40,910 nucleotides of DNA, taken from positions 1 through 40,910 of the forward strand of contig JAPHQV010000031.1 of NCBI GenBank assembly GCA_026197075.1, in the 5' to 3' direction. The notes under the pieces are model-generated. The model was given only the letters and a program-made list of their open reading frames with translations. It made no database searches and was not told the origin of the DNA. The position numbers were made by a program, and so were the translations under genes. Every line of letters starts with the position of its first letter. Within the stretch, counting starts at the first letter, position 1. Shown one piece after another: positions 11,352 to 19,781 of the stretch. This stretch comes from Gammaproteobacteria bacterium (GTDB lineage: Bacteria > Pseudomonadota > Gammaproteobacteria > DSM-19610).

Positions 11352-11708
11352 TCACTCCCATTCCAGGGCCCCCTTCTTCCATTCATAGATGAAGCCGACC
11401 ACCAGGATGCCCAGGAACAGGGTCATGGCCAGGTAACCGAACAGGCCGATCTCCTCCAGCACCACGGCCCAGGGGAACAGGAAGGCGATTTCCAGATCGA
11501 AGATGATGAACAGGATGGCCACCAGGTAGTAGCGCACGTCAAAGCGCATGCGCGTGTCCTCGAAGGCCTCGAAGCCGCATTCGTAGGGGGAATTCTTTTC
11601 GCTGTCGGGCTTGTGGGGGCCCAGGACGAAGCCCAGCAGGATGGGCACCACCCCGACCAGCAGGCCGATGGTGATAAAAATCAGGATGGGTAGATAGTTA
11701 TCCAGCAT
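11352..11708 (-). CDS. nuoA: NADH-quinone oxidoreductase subunit A
   Basis: First gene of the nuo operon: a 118-residue, three-helix membrane subunit next to the quinone chamber. The conserved loop [20 protein letters not shown] is at residues 41-60, with the Cys44 that becomes exposed in the deactive form in some species. The second helix ([13 protein letters not shown]) carries the acidic pair of the family. A purine-rich GGAAG lies seven bases before the ATG. The leader from the proposed promoter is about 80 bases. Confidence 0.96.
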   Translation of the reverse strand: MLDNYLPILIFITIGLLVGVVPILLGFVLGPHKPDSEKNSPYECGFEAFEDTRMRFDVRYYLVAILFIIFDLEIAFLFPWAVVLEEIGLFGYLAMTLFLGILVVGFIYEWKKGALEWE

Positions 11709-11770
11709 TCTCCCGCTTCCGCCGTCTTGTTATCGGGCTGGGTAAGGAACCCGCCGTTATGCACTACCCT

Positions 11771-11791
11771 GGTTCAGAGAAACCCTGAACC
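11771..11791 (-). promoter_or_regulatory. Hairpin at the start of the nuo leader
   Basis: A perfect 7-base inverted repeat, GGTTCAG and CTGAACC, with a 7-base loop, begins about where the transcript from the proposed promoter should start. It could stabilise the mRNA 5' end or be an operator. The sequence alone does not separate these. Confidence 0.45.
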
Positions 11792-11797
11792 CGCGCC

Positions 11798-11827
11798 AGT
11801 CTAGGGCAGAGTCTTGACGGGTGTCAA
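11798..11827 (-). promoter_or_regulatory. Sigma-70-type promoter of the nuo operon
   Basis: On the minus strand a perfect -35 TTGACA (11827-11822) is followed after 18 bases by TAGACT (11803-11798), four of six matches to TATAAT. Upstream, 11840-11890 is strongly AT-rich in an otherwise GC-rich region, as expected of an UP element. It is the only good promoter between the PEP-CTERM gene terminator and nuoA. The start point is inferred near 11791. Confidence 0.6.
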
Positions 11828-11865
11828 GTTGAGAGACATCTGTAATTACCTTTATTATTAATATG

Positions 11866-11889
11866 TTATACCAATTACTGGGGGTATAA
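11866..11889. promoter_or_regulatory. Inverted repeat upstream of the nuo promoter, candidate operator
   Basis: TTATACC and GGTATAA form a perfect 7-base inverted repeat around a 10-base spacer, roughly 40-65 bases upstream of the -35 box. That position suits a transcription activator. I do not recognise the site as that of a named regulator. Confidence 0.35.
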
Positions 11890-11924
11890 ATAAAACCATC
11901 GCTCGAAAGGGTTTGGCGCACATG

Positions 11925-11957
11925 AAAAAGCCGCGGGGGCGCTTTGCTCCTGCGGCT
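11925..11957 (-). terminator. Rho-independent terminator after the PEP-CTERM gene
   Basis: On the minus strand the arms AAGCCGC and GCGGCTT, with additional GC pairing inside, are followed by a short T run. It lies about 50 bases after the stop of the PEP-CTERM gene and upstream of the nuo promoter. It matches the terminator at 15992-16028 with about three differences over 34 bases, in the same orientation. Confidence 0.75.
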
Positions 11958-12002
11958 TCGGTAGGTCTGGAGTGAGCCTGGGCCCACCCCGCTTTTTTGG
12001 GA

Positions 12003-12758
12003 TCAGGCCCTGGCGCGACGGCGGCTCCAGGCCAGCAAGGGCAGGGTCAGGCCCAACAGGAGCAGGCTGCCCGGCTCCGGCACGGAGCCCGGGGGTTCAG
12101 GCATGGAGCCCGAAATGGACTTGATCTTGAAATAGTCGTTCCCGGAGGAGATGTTGGCACTGCTGACCTGGGGATTGAAGGCGCTGATCAGCCAGTAACT
12201 GGAGGTGTATACGGAACTGACATCCTTGTTGCTGCCCGTGCTGAGGTTGGTGTAGTCACCCACATGGGTCCAGCCGTTGCTGGCCAGGCTGGAATAGCTG
12301 TACCCGCCAGCCAGGTTCGGGGCGCCGACACCCGTGTAGGCCAGCAGCGTGATGTCGGCATCCTCGTACTTCCACCCGATCCTGACCTGTTCCAGGGTCA
12401 CCGCCTTGCCGTCGAAATCGAACAGCACGGAATCGATATAGCCGCTGTTATCGGTGGAATGGTTGGGAGAGCTGGTGCTTTCGCCGCGATTCTGCACACC
12501 CAGCCCGCTGCCGCTGTACTCGTGCAATTTTTGCGTCTGGAGCACGCTGCTGGAGCCCGTATTGGACCAGGCGGACGCGAACACGCTGTTACCCGCCGAG
12601 GAATATTCACGGACGTTGCCGTTAAAGGCGCTGCCGCAACCACTCACGCAACCACTGCTGAACACCCAGTCAATGGCGGCATGGGAGTTGACAGAGATAC
12701 CGGACAGCAACGCACCGAGCATCCCGACGGAGAAGAACCGATTCGTTATTTTCATCAT
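12003..12758 (-). CDS. PEP-CTERM sorted surface protein (exosortase substrate)
   Basis: Secreted protein of 251 residues. An N-terminal signal peptide (MMKITNRFFSVGMLGALLSG, with likely cleavage after SHA at about residue 27) leads a Ser/Gly/Asn/Tyr-rich mature part. The C-terminus is a complete PEP-CTERM signal: VPEP at about 226-229, a hydrophobic stretch (LLLLGLTLPLLAW) and a basic end (SRRRARA). A second PEP motif (MPEP) lies just before it. The mature start has a close cysteine pair (Cys37, Cys41). Exosortase is known to process such tails; no exosortase gene is in the window. The body resembles exosortase-dependent proteins with an IGW and LLAY core, but I cannot assign a function. Two adjacent ATGs are possible starts, and AGGTG lies just upstream. 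Confidence 0.85.
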   Translation of the reverse strand: MMKITNRFFSVGMLGALLSGISVNSHAAIDWVFSSGCVSGCGSAFNGNVREYSSAGNSVFASAWSNTGSSSVLQTQKLHEYSGSGLGVQNRGESTSSPNHSTDNSGYIDSVLFDFDGKAVTLEQVRIGWKYEDADITLLAYTGVGAPNLAGGYSYSSLASNGWTHVGDYTNLSTGSNKDVSSVYTSSYWLISAFNPQVSSANISSGNDYFKIKSISGSMPEPPGSVPEPGSLLLLGLTLPLLAWSRRRARA

Positions 12759-12882
12759 GGATCACCTGTGTGCTTACTGTTTTTCTGGCAACCCAGGCGA
12801 TCCCTTCCCGGCATGCTTCGTTTTTGTTGGGTCACTACCAGGGCCTTTCCCGCCCTTTGACACCTTCATTGTTCATTTACAT

Positions 12883-12899
12883 AGCAAATTTCATTCCAA
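12883..12899 (-). promoter_or_regulatory. Sigma-54 promoter of the PEP-CTERM gene
   Basis: Minus-strand TTGGAATGAAATTTGCT has the invariant GG and GC at the exact 10-base spacing and matches the sigma-54 consensus (TTGGCACG-N4-TTGCT) at most positions, including the whole -12 part. The start point would be about 12 bases further on, giving a leader of roughly 110 bases to the ATG. Known PEP-CTERM systems often encode the sensor PrsK and the sigma-54 activator PrsR, so the match makes biological sense. Neither gene is in the window. Confidence 0.7.
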
Positions 12900-12915
12900 T
12901 AAGAATTTCTTATTG
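12897..12915. promoter_or_regulatory. Perfect 19-base palindrome touching the sigma-54 promoter
   Basis: CAATAAGAATTTCTTATTG has 9-base arms around a single T. It overlaps the upstream edge of the -24 region by three bases. It could be a binding site for a regulator of the PEP-CTERM gene. It is too AT-rich and has no following T run for a convincing terminator. Confidence 0.45.
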
Positions 12916-12994
12916 AATAACATTCGATTAGTCGTGCAGGTCTTCCCCGCAGCTTTGGACCTGTAAATTTTATTGACAGCCGGCCCCACGGACC

Positions 12995-15799
12995 CTAGGG
13001 CCCAAGGCGCTCCAGCAAGGCCTTGGCCTGGGCGCGCCCCTCGAATGCCTGCCCATCCGCAAGGGCCTGCCGCAGCTCCGTGCGTGCCTCGGCATCCCGG
13101 CCCAGGGCCGCCAGGGCCGCGCCCAGATGGTAACGTATCTCCGGGTGATCGGAGATACGTAACTGGGCTTCGCGCAGAAAGCGCAGGCCCTCTTCGGCCC
13201 GCTCCATGCGCACCAGGGACCAGCCCAGCGTGTCGTTCACGAAGGGATTGCCGGGATCCAGGGCATGGGCACGCCGTGCGAGCGCCAGGGCCTCTTCGAA
13301 CTGGTCCTGGCGCAAGGCGATGTAAGCCAGGTTGTTCAGCACCCGCGGATCTTCCCCCTGGCTTGCCAGCAGATCCCCATAGCCGGCCGCGGCCGCGGCC
13401 AGGTCGCCCTTCTGCAGATGCGCCTCGGCAAGCGCCAGGCGTACCGGCACCTGGCCGGGGTAATCCCGCTCCCAGCGGGACAGGAAATCGATGGCTTCTT
13501 GCACGCGCCCCGATTGCCGGTAGGTACTGGCCAGCTGCAGGGCGATTTCCATGCTGGGTGCACGCGCCAGGGCGCGCCGAAACTGCTCCGCGGCCTTGTC
13601 AGGTTCACCCTCGCGGACATGGCGCATGCCCAGCAGGTAATAACCCTCGCCGGCATCGGGCCACTGTTCCTGGATGGCGAGCGCAAGGTCTTCGGCCTGC
13701 TTGAGCTTGCCGCGCGCCAATTCGATTTCCGCCATCATGACCCGGGCACGCAGGGAATCCGGCGCGACATTCACGGCCTTCTGTAACGACCAGGCTGCAC
13801 CATCGAGGTCCTCTGCGTCCACCTGCAACCGGGCGACGCGCAGCAACCGCGGCGCATCGAAGCCGGCCAGCTGGGAAAGTTTCTTGAAGCTCACGCGCGC
13901 CGCCAGGGTCTGGGCAAGACCCAGTTCGGCCAGACCCTGGCGTTCCAGCATCCGCTGGTTGTCAGGATCGTCCCGCAACACCCGGTGCGCCACCTTCAAG
14001 GCATCCTCCGCCCGATCTGACCGCAGCAACAAGTCGGACAAGTACGCCCCGACATAGGCCGAATCGGGCTCGAGGTCATGGGCCTTGCGCAGCCAGCGCA
14101 GGGCTCCCTCGAGGTCCTCCAGCCCCTCGGCGAGGCGCGCCATCTCCACCATTGCCTCGACATGCCGGGGATGCTGTTGCAGGAGGGCCTCCAATGCCGC
14201 GCGCGCGGCATCGGGGCGACCCTGGGCCCGGTCCAGCTTGGCCAGGTTGAGGCGCGCCGGCAGGAAATCGGCGTCGCGTGACAGCATGGCCAGGTAGATC
14301 CCGCGCGCGGCTTCCAGCTGGCCATTGGCCGTCAGGGCCGTGGCGTGCAGCGTCTGCAGGGTTTCGTTCCCGGGGTCCCGCGCCACCAGCCTCTGCGCCA
14401 CCTCCAGCCCCTGTTCCAGTTCACCGTTCTGCAAATACAGCACCCCGAGCATGATACCCGCCTGCTCATTTTCCTGACCCTGCTCGAAGATCCCGGCCAG
14501 CCCCGTCATGGCCGCGTCCTGGCGTCCCCGCACCAGGTCCAGGGTGGCCTGCTGCAGGCGTGCCTCGCTACTGAGCGGATTCAGGTCCAGGGCGCGTCCC
14601 AGTAATTCGGCTGCCTTGCCATGCCGGCCGAGCCGGGCCTGCACCGAGCCGAGCATGGTCAGCAGTGCCTCGTCCTCGGGTGCCATCGCCAGGGCCGGTT
14701 CCAGCACTTGCACCGCCTTTTCCAGTTCATCGTCGCGTACCAGCAGGGAGCCAAGCAACTTGCGCGCCCCCACCTGGCCCGGTATCTGCTGTACATAGAT
14801 CTGGAGCAAGGTAATGGCCTGCTCGTTGCGGTTCAGGCTGTAGTTCACCAAACCGCCCAGCAGCAGGCTCGGGGTATGTTGGTAGAGCAGTTCGCGGGGG
14901 ACATCGTCGAGAATGGCGGCAGCCTCCGACAATGCCTCGTGGGCCCCCTCTTCGTCACCGCCACGGGCCAGGACCACACCTTGCAGATACGCGGCACGGG
15001 GATCCCGCGGGTACTCTTCACGCAGGAAATCCAGGTCCTCCCGCGATTTATCCAGTTGCCCCAGATCCATGTACACCCCGGCACGGGCAATGCGCACGGC
15101 CAGGTGGCGCGGTTCCAGTTCCAGGGCACGGGCGTACTGTTCCAGCGCCTGCCAGGAGCGGCCACGGGCATGTTCGATGGCCCCGGCCAGGTACCAGACT
15201 TCGGGATTCTCGGGCGCCCGTTCGCGGGCCTGCCGGGCGAGTGGTTCAGCCTCTTCGAGCTCATTGCGCCGCAGCAGGATCGTGGCCAGACCGACCAGGG
15301 GTTCCGGCCGCGCGCTATCCAGGTCACGCGCGGCCACGAACTCCTTATCCGCCAGATCCAGGTGGGAGAGTTCCAGGTAGGCCTGTCCGCGCAGCAGATG
15401 CAGATCCAGTCGTGTGGAGACTGGATAGGCGACGGGCGGAAATTCCTCGACCACCTTCTGATATTCGTGTTGCATCATCAGCGCGCGCGCCAGGGGCACT
15501 GTCACCAGGACCGGATCGGCACCCAGCTTGCGCGCCCTCAGGAATTGCTTTTCCGCACCGGCCCCATCGCCGGTCTCCAGATAACACTTGCCCAACAGCA
15601 CGTGGGCAGGCAGGTGTTCAGGCGCGATCTGCAGGATGTTCTTGAGATGGATGATCGCTTCTGGAAATGCCTTCTGGTGATACAGGCCATTGGCCTGCTC
15701 ATAACGCGAGAAGACCGTCGCATCGTCTTCCGCCGGCAGACTGGCCGGCAGACCCAGGACAAACAGGCATAGCAGTGGTAACAGGTATCGGGTCAACAT
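12995..15799 (-). CDS. prsT: PEP-CTERM system TPR-repeat protein, PrsT-like
   Basis: Secreted 934-residue protein made almost entirely of tetratricopeptide repeats (repeated A..L...P and G...A...L patterns from about residue 30 to the end). Length and the opening repeat (FPEAIIHLKNILQIAPEHLPA, broken here as FPEAIIHLKNILQ then IAPEHLPA) fit the family usually called PEP-CTERM system TPR lipoprotein PrsT. A Sec signal peptide (MLTRYLLPLLCLFVLGLPAS) is clear, but I see no good lipobox, so it may be soluble in the periplasm. The family is found beside exosortase and exopolysaccharide genes; its exact role is unknown. Here it stands with one substrate gene only. A purine AGGA precedes the ATG. 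No convincing promoter was found upstream. Confidence 0.82.
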   Translation of the reverse strand: MLTRYLLPLLCLFVLGLPASLPAEDDATVFSRYEQANGLYHQKAFPEAIIHLKNILQIAPEHLPAHVLLGKCYLETGDGAGAEKQFLRARKLGADPVLVTVPLARALMMQHEYQKVVEEFPPVAYPVSTRLDLHLLRGQAYLELSHLDLADKEFVAARDLDSARPEPLVGLATILLRRNELEEAEPLARQARERAPENPEVWYLAGAIEHARGRSWQALEQYARALELEPRHLAVRIARAGVYMDLGQLDKSREDLDFLREEYPRDPRAAYLQGVVLARGGDEEGAHEALSEAAAILDDVPRELLYQHTPSLLLGGLVNYSLNRNEQAITLLQIYVQQIPGQVGARKLLGSLLVRDDELEKAVQVLEPALAMAPEDEALLTMLGSVQARLGRHGKAAELLGRALDLNPLSSEARLQQATLDLVRGRQDAAMTGLAGIFEQGQENEQAGIMLGVLYLQNGELEQGLEVAQRLVARDPGNETLQTLHATALTANGQLEAARGIYLAMLSRDADFLPARLNLAKLDRAQGRPDAARAALEALLQQHPRHVEAMVEMARLAEGLEDLEGALRWLRKAHDLEPDSAYVGAYLSDLLLRSDRAEDALKVAHRVLRDDPDNQRMLERQGLAELGLAQTLAARVSFKKLSQLAGFDAPRLLRVARLQVDAEDLDGAAWSLQKAVNVAPDSLRARVMMAEIELARGKLKQAEDLALAIQEQWPDAGEGYYLLGMRHVREGEPDKAAEQFRRALARAPSMEIALQLASTYRQSGRVQEAIDFLSRWERDYPGQVPVRLALAEAHLQKGDLAAAAAGYGDLLASQGEDPRVLNNLAYIALRQDQFEEALALARRAHALDPGNPFVNDTLGWSLVRMERAEEGLRFLREAQLRISDHPEIRYHLGAALAALGRDAEARTELRQALADGQAFEGRAQAKALLERLGP

Positions 15800-15991
15800 G
15801 GGGTGTCCTGGTGGCTAGCCGAGGCCCTGCGAATCGCGGAGCACGGATATCAATGCACAGACGTACAGGGTCTTGGTCCTCCGCCCCGTTTGCTGTCATG
15901 CCGAACAAGAATCACGCGAATGGCCGGCAATTGCAACCGTCATCCGGGGAGCCGGAGAAAGCCGGGCCTTTCCCGAAAACAGACCAGGCAC

Positions 15992-16028
15992 AAAAAAGCC
16001 GCGGGCGCGGTTCGCTCCTGCGGCTTTG
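15992..16028 (-). terminator. Rho-independent terminator of the secG-tRNA-Leu transcript
   Basis: On the minus strand AAGCCGC and GCGGCTT pair around a GC-rich inner stem and are followed by six T. It begins about 10 bases after the tRNA 3' end. A near copy in the same direction lies at 11925-11957, on the other side of the PEP-CTERM block. Confidence 0.85.
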
Positions 16029-16037
16029 ATGTCGATT

Positions 16038-16122
16038 TGGTGCCGACGGCGAGACTCGAACTCGCACAGCTTACGCCACTACCCCCTCAAGATAGCGTGT
16101 CTACCAATTCCACCACGTCGGC
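16038..16122 (-). tRNA. leuU: tRNA-Leu (anticodon GAG)
   Basis: An 85-base gene with encoded CCA. The acceptor arms GCCGACG and CGTCGGC pair fully, followed by discriminator A and CCA. The D-arm region GTGGAATTGGTAGAC is typical of tRNA-Leu, the anticodon loop TTGAGGG carries GAG between CTATC and GGTAG, a long variable arm follows, and the T loop reads GTTCGAGTC. It lies 17 bases after secG, the same neighbour as E. coli leuU. Confidence 0.96.
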
Positions 16123-16139
16123 TGAAACTTGTCTCCGTA

Positions 16140-16529
16140 CTAGCGGGGTAGGTCATCCTGCCCGGCCGGTGCCTCTTGCGCGGGCGCGCCCGGGACATCC
16201 GGCAGGTCCGGCAGGTCCGTATCCGGGCCGGGTCGAACCGGTTGCGCGGGTGACGTCTGCACGCGTTCCGTGACACTCGCCGTGCTGCCGGTGGTATCCC
16301 GCACCAGGGGGCTGGAGAGCAGCAGGCTGTTGATGAAAAAGGCCGTAGCCAGGATTCCGGTGGTACGGCTGAAGAAATTGCCACTGCCGCGCGCGCCGAA
16401 CACGGTAGAGGAGGAACCACTACCAAAGGCAGCACCCATGTCCGCGCCCTTGCCCTGCTGGAGCAGGATCAGCACGATGAGCGCGATACCCAGCACCAAC
16501 TGAATCACGAGAAAAAAGGTAAACATCAC
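16140..16529 (-). CDS. secG: Preprotein translocase subunit SecG
   Basis: Small inner-membrane partner of SecYE that helps SecA-driven protein export. The 129-residue product has two hydrophobic helices: FLVIQLVLGIALIVLILLQ near the start, ending in the family's QQGKGADMGAAFG turn, and TGILATAFFINSLLLS. The C-terminal 55 residues are Pro/Asp/Ala-rich and variable, as in other proteobacteria. It follows tpiA by 60 bases and precedes tRNA-Leu, with which it is probably cotranscribed. Confidence 0.96.
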   Translation of the reverse strand: MMFTFFLVIQLVLGIALIVLILLQQGKGADMGAAFGSGSSSTVFGARGSGNFFSRTTGILATAFFINSLLLSSPLVRDTTGSTASVTERVQTSPAQPVRPGPDTDLPDLPDVPGAPAQEAPAGQDDLPR

Positions 16530-16589
16530 ACTTCCCAGCGCCCTTGCGGGTCGCGTCTGCTCCGTCCTGCCCCTGGAACCCCCTGGTCC

Positions 16590-17336
16590 CTAGCCGGCAC
16601 GACAGATGGTCAAAAATTCCTCGGCCGCCAGCGAGGCGCCGCCGATCAGGCCGCCATCGATATCCGCCATGGCGAACAGTTCCGCGGCATTGCTTCCCTT
16701 GACGCTGCCACCGTAGAGGATCTGCACCTTCTCGGCGACCGCGGCATCCAGCGCGGCGATCTTGCCGCGGATGTAGGCGTGTACATCCTGGGCCTGCTGC
16801 GGACTGGCGGTCTTGCCGGTACCGATGGCCCATACCGGTTCGTAGGCGATCACCGCGTCGGCCAGGGCCGCCACGCCTTCCAGCTGAATCACGGCATCCA
16901 GCTGCCGGGATACCACCTGCTCGGTGATACCCTGCTCGCGTTCTTCCAGCAGCTCTCCCACGCACAGGATGGGGATCAGGCCGGCCTTGCGGGCAGCGGC
17001 GAACTTGCGCGCCGTGAACTCGTCGCCCTCTCCATACAGGCTGCGGCGCTCCGAATGACCGACGATGGCATACTTGCAGCCGAAGTCATTGAGCATCGGG
17101 GCGGATACCTCGCCGGTGAAGGCACCGGCGGTCTGGTCGCTCACGTCCTGGGCGCCATAGCCCAGCGAGGAGCCCTTGAGGAGCTGTGCCACCTCGGGGA
17201 TGTACACATAGGGGGGGCATACCGCCACATCGGCCTTCAGGTCACCGAGGCCGGCCTTGATGTCGGCCACCAGTTGCCGGACGCTCTGCAGGGAGCCGTT
17301 CAGTTTCCAGTTTCCCGCCACCAGTATCCGCCGCAT
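16590..17336 (-). CDS. tpiA: Triosephosphate isomerase
   Basis: Cytosolic TIM-barrel enzyme interconverting dihydroxyacetone phosphate and glyceraldehyde 3-phosphate in glycolysis and gluconeogenesis. At 248 residues it has the family length. Catalytic residues are visible: Lys11 in NWKLNG, His94 in IVGHSERR and Glu166 in AYEPVWAIGTG; the phosphate loop ILYGGSVKGSN is near the end. It lies 95 bases after glmM, with a possible own promoter in that gap. Confidence 0.97.
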   Translation of the reverse strand: MRRILVAGNWKLNGSLQSVRQLVADIKAGLGDLKADVAVCPPYVYIPEVAQLLKGSSLGYGAQDVSDQTAGAFTGEVSAPMLNDFGCKYAIVGHSERRSLYGEGDEFTARKFAAARKAGLIPILCVGELLEEREQGITEQVVSRQLDAVIQLEGVAALADAVIAYEPVWAIGTGKTASPQQAQDVHAYIRGKIAALDAAVAEKVQILYGGSVKGSNAAELFAMADIDGGLIGGASLAAEEFLTICRAG

Positions 17337-17372
17337 GCCACTCTCCCGTTATTCTTGAAAAAACAGCCCGCA

Positions 17373-17401
17373 AGCTTAGCCGCCGGACCGGCAAAAATCA
17401 A
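17373..17401 (-). promoter_or_regulatory. Possible promoter before tpiA
   Basis: Minus-strand TTGATT and TAAGCT are separated by 17 bases, giving four and three matches to the sigma-70 boxes. The position, 37 bases before the tpiA ATG, is sensible. The match is modest. A GC palindrome (CCCCGGATCCGGGG, 17412-17425) lies just upstream. Confidence 0.3.
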
Positions 17402-17431
17402 TGAGCAAGACCCCGGATCCGGGGCCCGGAA

Positions 17432-18766
17432 TCAGAAACTGCTGGCCACCACCGCGGCCAGGACCGCCACCTGCTCGCGCACCAGCACGTCGTCTTCGCC
17501 TTCCACCATCACCCGCACCACGGGCTCGGTGCCCGAGGGACGCAACAGCACCCGACCCCGGCCCTGCATGCGCGCCTCGGCGGCCTTGACCGCTTCCTGA
17601 ACCAGGGCGACAGTGCCCAGATCCACCCGGCTGGAGACCGGCACATTGATCATGTGCATGGGATATTTGCGCATACCCTGCTTGAGCTCGTGCAGGGAGC
17701 GGCCCGACTGCATCATTTCCGCCAACACCTGCAGGGCGGAGATGATGCCGTCACCGGTGGTGGTGCGGTCCAGGCAGATGATATGGCCGGAGGATTCACC
17801 GCCGATGACGCCACCCTCCTGTTGCAGCAACTCCATCACGTAGCGGTCGCCCACCTTGGCACGCACGAAGGGGATGGCCTGCTCGCGCAGGGCTACCTCC
17901 AGGCCGAGATTGCTCATCAGGGTGCCCACCACGGCGCCGCGCAGCTGGCCGGCCTGGTGGCGGGAACGGGCAATGATGAACAGCAGTTCATCACCGTCGA
18001 CGAGTTCGCCCATGTGGTCCACCATGATGAGGCGGTCACCGTCACCATCCAGCGCGATGCCCAGGTCGGCCTGCTGCTCCCGCACCAGGGCCTGCAACCG
18101 GGCCGGCTCGGTGGAGCCGCACTCGTGGTTGATGTTGAGGCCATCCGGGTCCACGCCGATGGCCACCACGTCGGCGCCCAGTTCGTCGAGCACGTTGGGG
18201 GCCACGTGGTAGGTGGCACCATTGGCACAGTCCACCACGATCTTCAGTCCGCTCAGGTTGAGGCTGGCGGGTACGGTGCTCTTGCAGTACTCGATGTAGC
18301 GTCCGCGGGCATCCACCACCCGCTCGGCCTTGCCGAGGCGGGAGGAGTCCACGGTCTTGATGGGCTGGTCCAGGGCATCCTCGATGGCCTGCTCCACTTC
18401 GTCGGGCAGCTTGGCGCCCTGGGCGGAAAAGAACTTGATGCCGTTGTCATAGTGGGGATTGTGGGAAGCACTGATGACGATGCCGGCGCAGGCATGCAGG
18501 GTACGGGTGAGATAGGCGATGGCCGGGGTCGGCATGGGCCCCAGCAGGCGGATGTCCACCCCGGAGGCGGACAGCCCGGCCTCCAGCGCCGATTCAAACA
18601 TATAGCCGGAAATGCGCGTGTCCTTGCCGATCACCACCGAGTTGCGGCGCCCGCAACCCAGCACCTGGCCGGCCGCCCAGCCCAGCTTGAGCATGAATTC
18701 CGCGGTGATGGGACCCTCCCCCACCCGGCCGCGAATGCCGTCGGTACCGAAATACTTGCGTGCCAT
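17432..18766 (-). CDS. glmM: Phosphoglucosamine mutase
   Basis: Converts glucosamine 6-phosphate to glucosamine 1-phosphate for UDP-GlcNAc, the precursor of peptidoglycan and LPS. I start at [13 protein letters not shown] (444 residues); the open frame extends 15 codons upstream into folP without conserved sequence. The phosphoserine is Ser101 in ISASHNP, the magnesium loop is [11 protein letters not shown], the sugar loop GGESSGH, and the phosphate site RPSGTEP near the end. It starts 2 bases after folP, so the two are surely one operon. Confidence 0.97.
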   Translation of the reverse strand: MARKYFGTDGIRGRVGEGPITAEFMLKLGWAAGQVLGCGRRNSVVIGKDTRISGYMFESALEAGLSASGVDIRLLGPMPTPAIAYLTRTLHACAGIVISASHNPHYDNGIKFFSAQGAKLPDEVEQAIEDALDQPIKTVDSSRLGKAERVVDARGRYIEYCKSTVPASLNLSGLKIVVDCANGATYHVAPNVLDELGADVVAIGVDPDGLNINHECGSTEPARLQALVREQQADLGIALDGDGDRLIMVDHMGELVDGDELLFIIARSRHQAGQLRGAVVGTLMSNLGLEVALREQAIPFVRAKVGDRYVMELLQQEGGVIGGESSGHIICLDRTTTGDGIISALQVLAEMMQSGRSLHELKQGMRKYPMHMINVPVSSRVDLGTVALVQEAVKAAEARMQGRGRVLLRPSGTEPVVRVMVEGEDDVLVREQVAVLAAVVASSF

Positions 18767-18768
18767 GA

Positions 18769-19614
18769 CTACTCCCAATCCCCTGTTTCCGCGTTCAGTA
18801 CCGCTGCGCACATGCCAATGGCCTCGACGGTGGCGCGCACGTCATGGGCACGCACGATGCGCGCCCCCTGCCAGACCGCCAGGACCGCGAGCGCCAGGCT
18901 CGGATGCAGGCGTTCACCGGTCTCCAGGCCCAGCACCTTACCAATCATGGACTTGCGCGAAAGGCCCACCAGTACGGGATACCCGGTAGCGGTCAGCCGC
19001 TCCAATTCCCGAAGCAAACGCAGATTATGACCCAGTGCCTTGCCAAAACCAAAGCCGGGATCGAAGAGGATACGGTGGGACGGGATACCGGCCGCCTCGC
19101 AGGCCCCCGCGCGGGCCAGCAGGAAATCACGCACCTCTTCCACCACGTCATCGTATTCCGGGGCCTCCTGCATGGTGCGGGGCTCGCCCTGCATGTGCAT
19201 GAGGCAGACCGGCACTCCGGCCGCCACCGCCGCCGCCAGGGCACCCGGGGCGCGCAGGGCGTTGACGTCGTTGATCAGGCCGGCACCGGCCGCCACGGCC
19301 GCCGCCATCACCTCCGGCTTGCGGGTATCGATGGACACGGGCACGGACAGATAGGGGCAGAGCGCCTCCAGCACCGGGATCACCCGCGCCAGTTCTTCCT
19401 CCACCGGCACCTCGGGGGCACCGGGACGGGTGGACTCGCCACCGATGTCGAGGATGGCGGCGCCCTCCTCCACCATGCTCAGGGCATGTTCCACCGCCGC
19501 CTCGCGACCGACGAATCGTCCACCATCGGAGAAGGAATCCGGGGTGACGTTCAGCACCCCCATCACCGCGGGACGGGAAAGGTCGAGAGGCTTGCCGCCG
19601 CAGTCGAGGATCAT
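18769..19614 (-). CDS. folP: Dihydropteroate synthase
   Basis: Joins p-aminobenzoate to hydroxymethyl-dihydropterin pyrophosphate in folate synthesis; target of sulfonamides. The 281-residue protein has the family blocks [52 protein letters not shown] and GLSRKSMIG in order. I choose the ATG giving [12 protein letters not shown]. The upstream in-frame start would add MRPLRLCGEKVLK, which is translation of the inverted repeat at 19627-19746 and not genuine protein. Confidence 0.96.
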   Translation of the reverse strand: MILDCGGKPLDLSRPAVMGVLNVTPDSFSDGGRFVGREAAVEHALSMVEEGAAILDIGGESTRPGAPEVPVEEELARVIPVLEALCPYLSVPVSIDTRKPEVMAAAVAAGAGLINDVNALRAPGALAAAVAAGVPVCLMHMQGEPRTMQEAPEYDDVVEEVRDFLLARAGACEAAGIPSHRILFDPGFGFGKALGHNLRLLRELERLTATGYPVLVGLSRKSMIGKVLGLETGERLHPSLALAVLAVWQGARIVRAHDVRATVEAIGMCAAVLNAETGDWE

Positions 19615-19626
19615 TTTCAGAACCTT

Positions 19627-19746
19627 TTCACCGCAAAGGCGCAGGGGGCGCAAAGAAAATCAATATGGATGAATCTGATCGACTTTCCTGAGTAGCCAGC
19701 CGACACAATCTTTTCATTGTTTTGCGTACTCTGCGTCTTTGCGGTG
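19627..19746. repeat. TTCACCGCAAAG inverted repeat, copy 2 (between ftsH and folP)
   Basis: The left arm 19627-19655 and right arm 19721-19746 are inverted and related to copies 1 and 3, with more arm differences than copy 1. The middle, about 65 bases, is unlike the other copies. It lies between ftsH and folP and is followed on the ftsH side by a strong terminator. Confidence 0.8.
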
Positions 19747-19781
19747 GATACATAAGGTTGGATCAAGCAGCGAACAAAATC

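Noticed and set aside
12937-12963. CAGGTC/GACCTG inverted repeat as a prsT terminator
   Set aside because: Only six pairs over a 15-base loop and no T run follows.
15880-15960. Sigma-54-like GGATGACGGTTGC before prsT
   Set aside because: GG and GC are 9 bases apart instead of the required 10.
19615-19653. Upstream start of folP giving MRPLRLCGEK
   Set aside because: These codons are the arm of an inverted repeat found at other sites; DHPS homologues start at or near MILDC.
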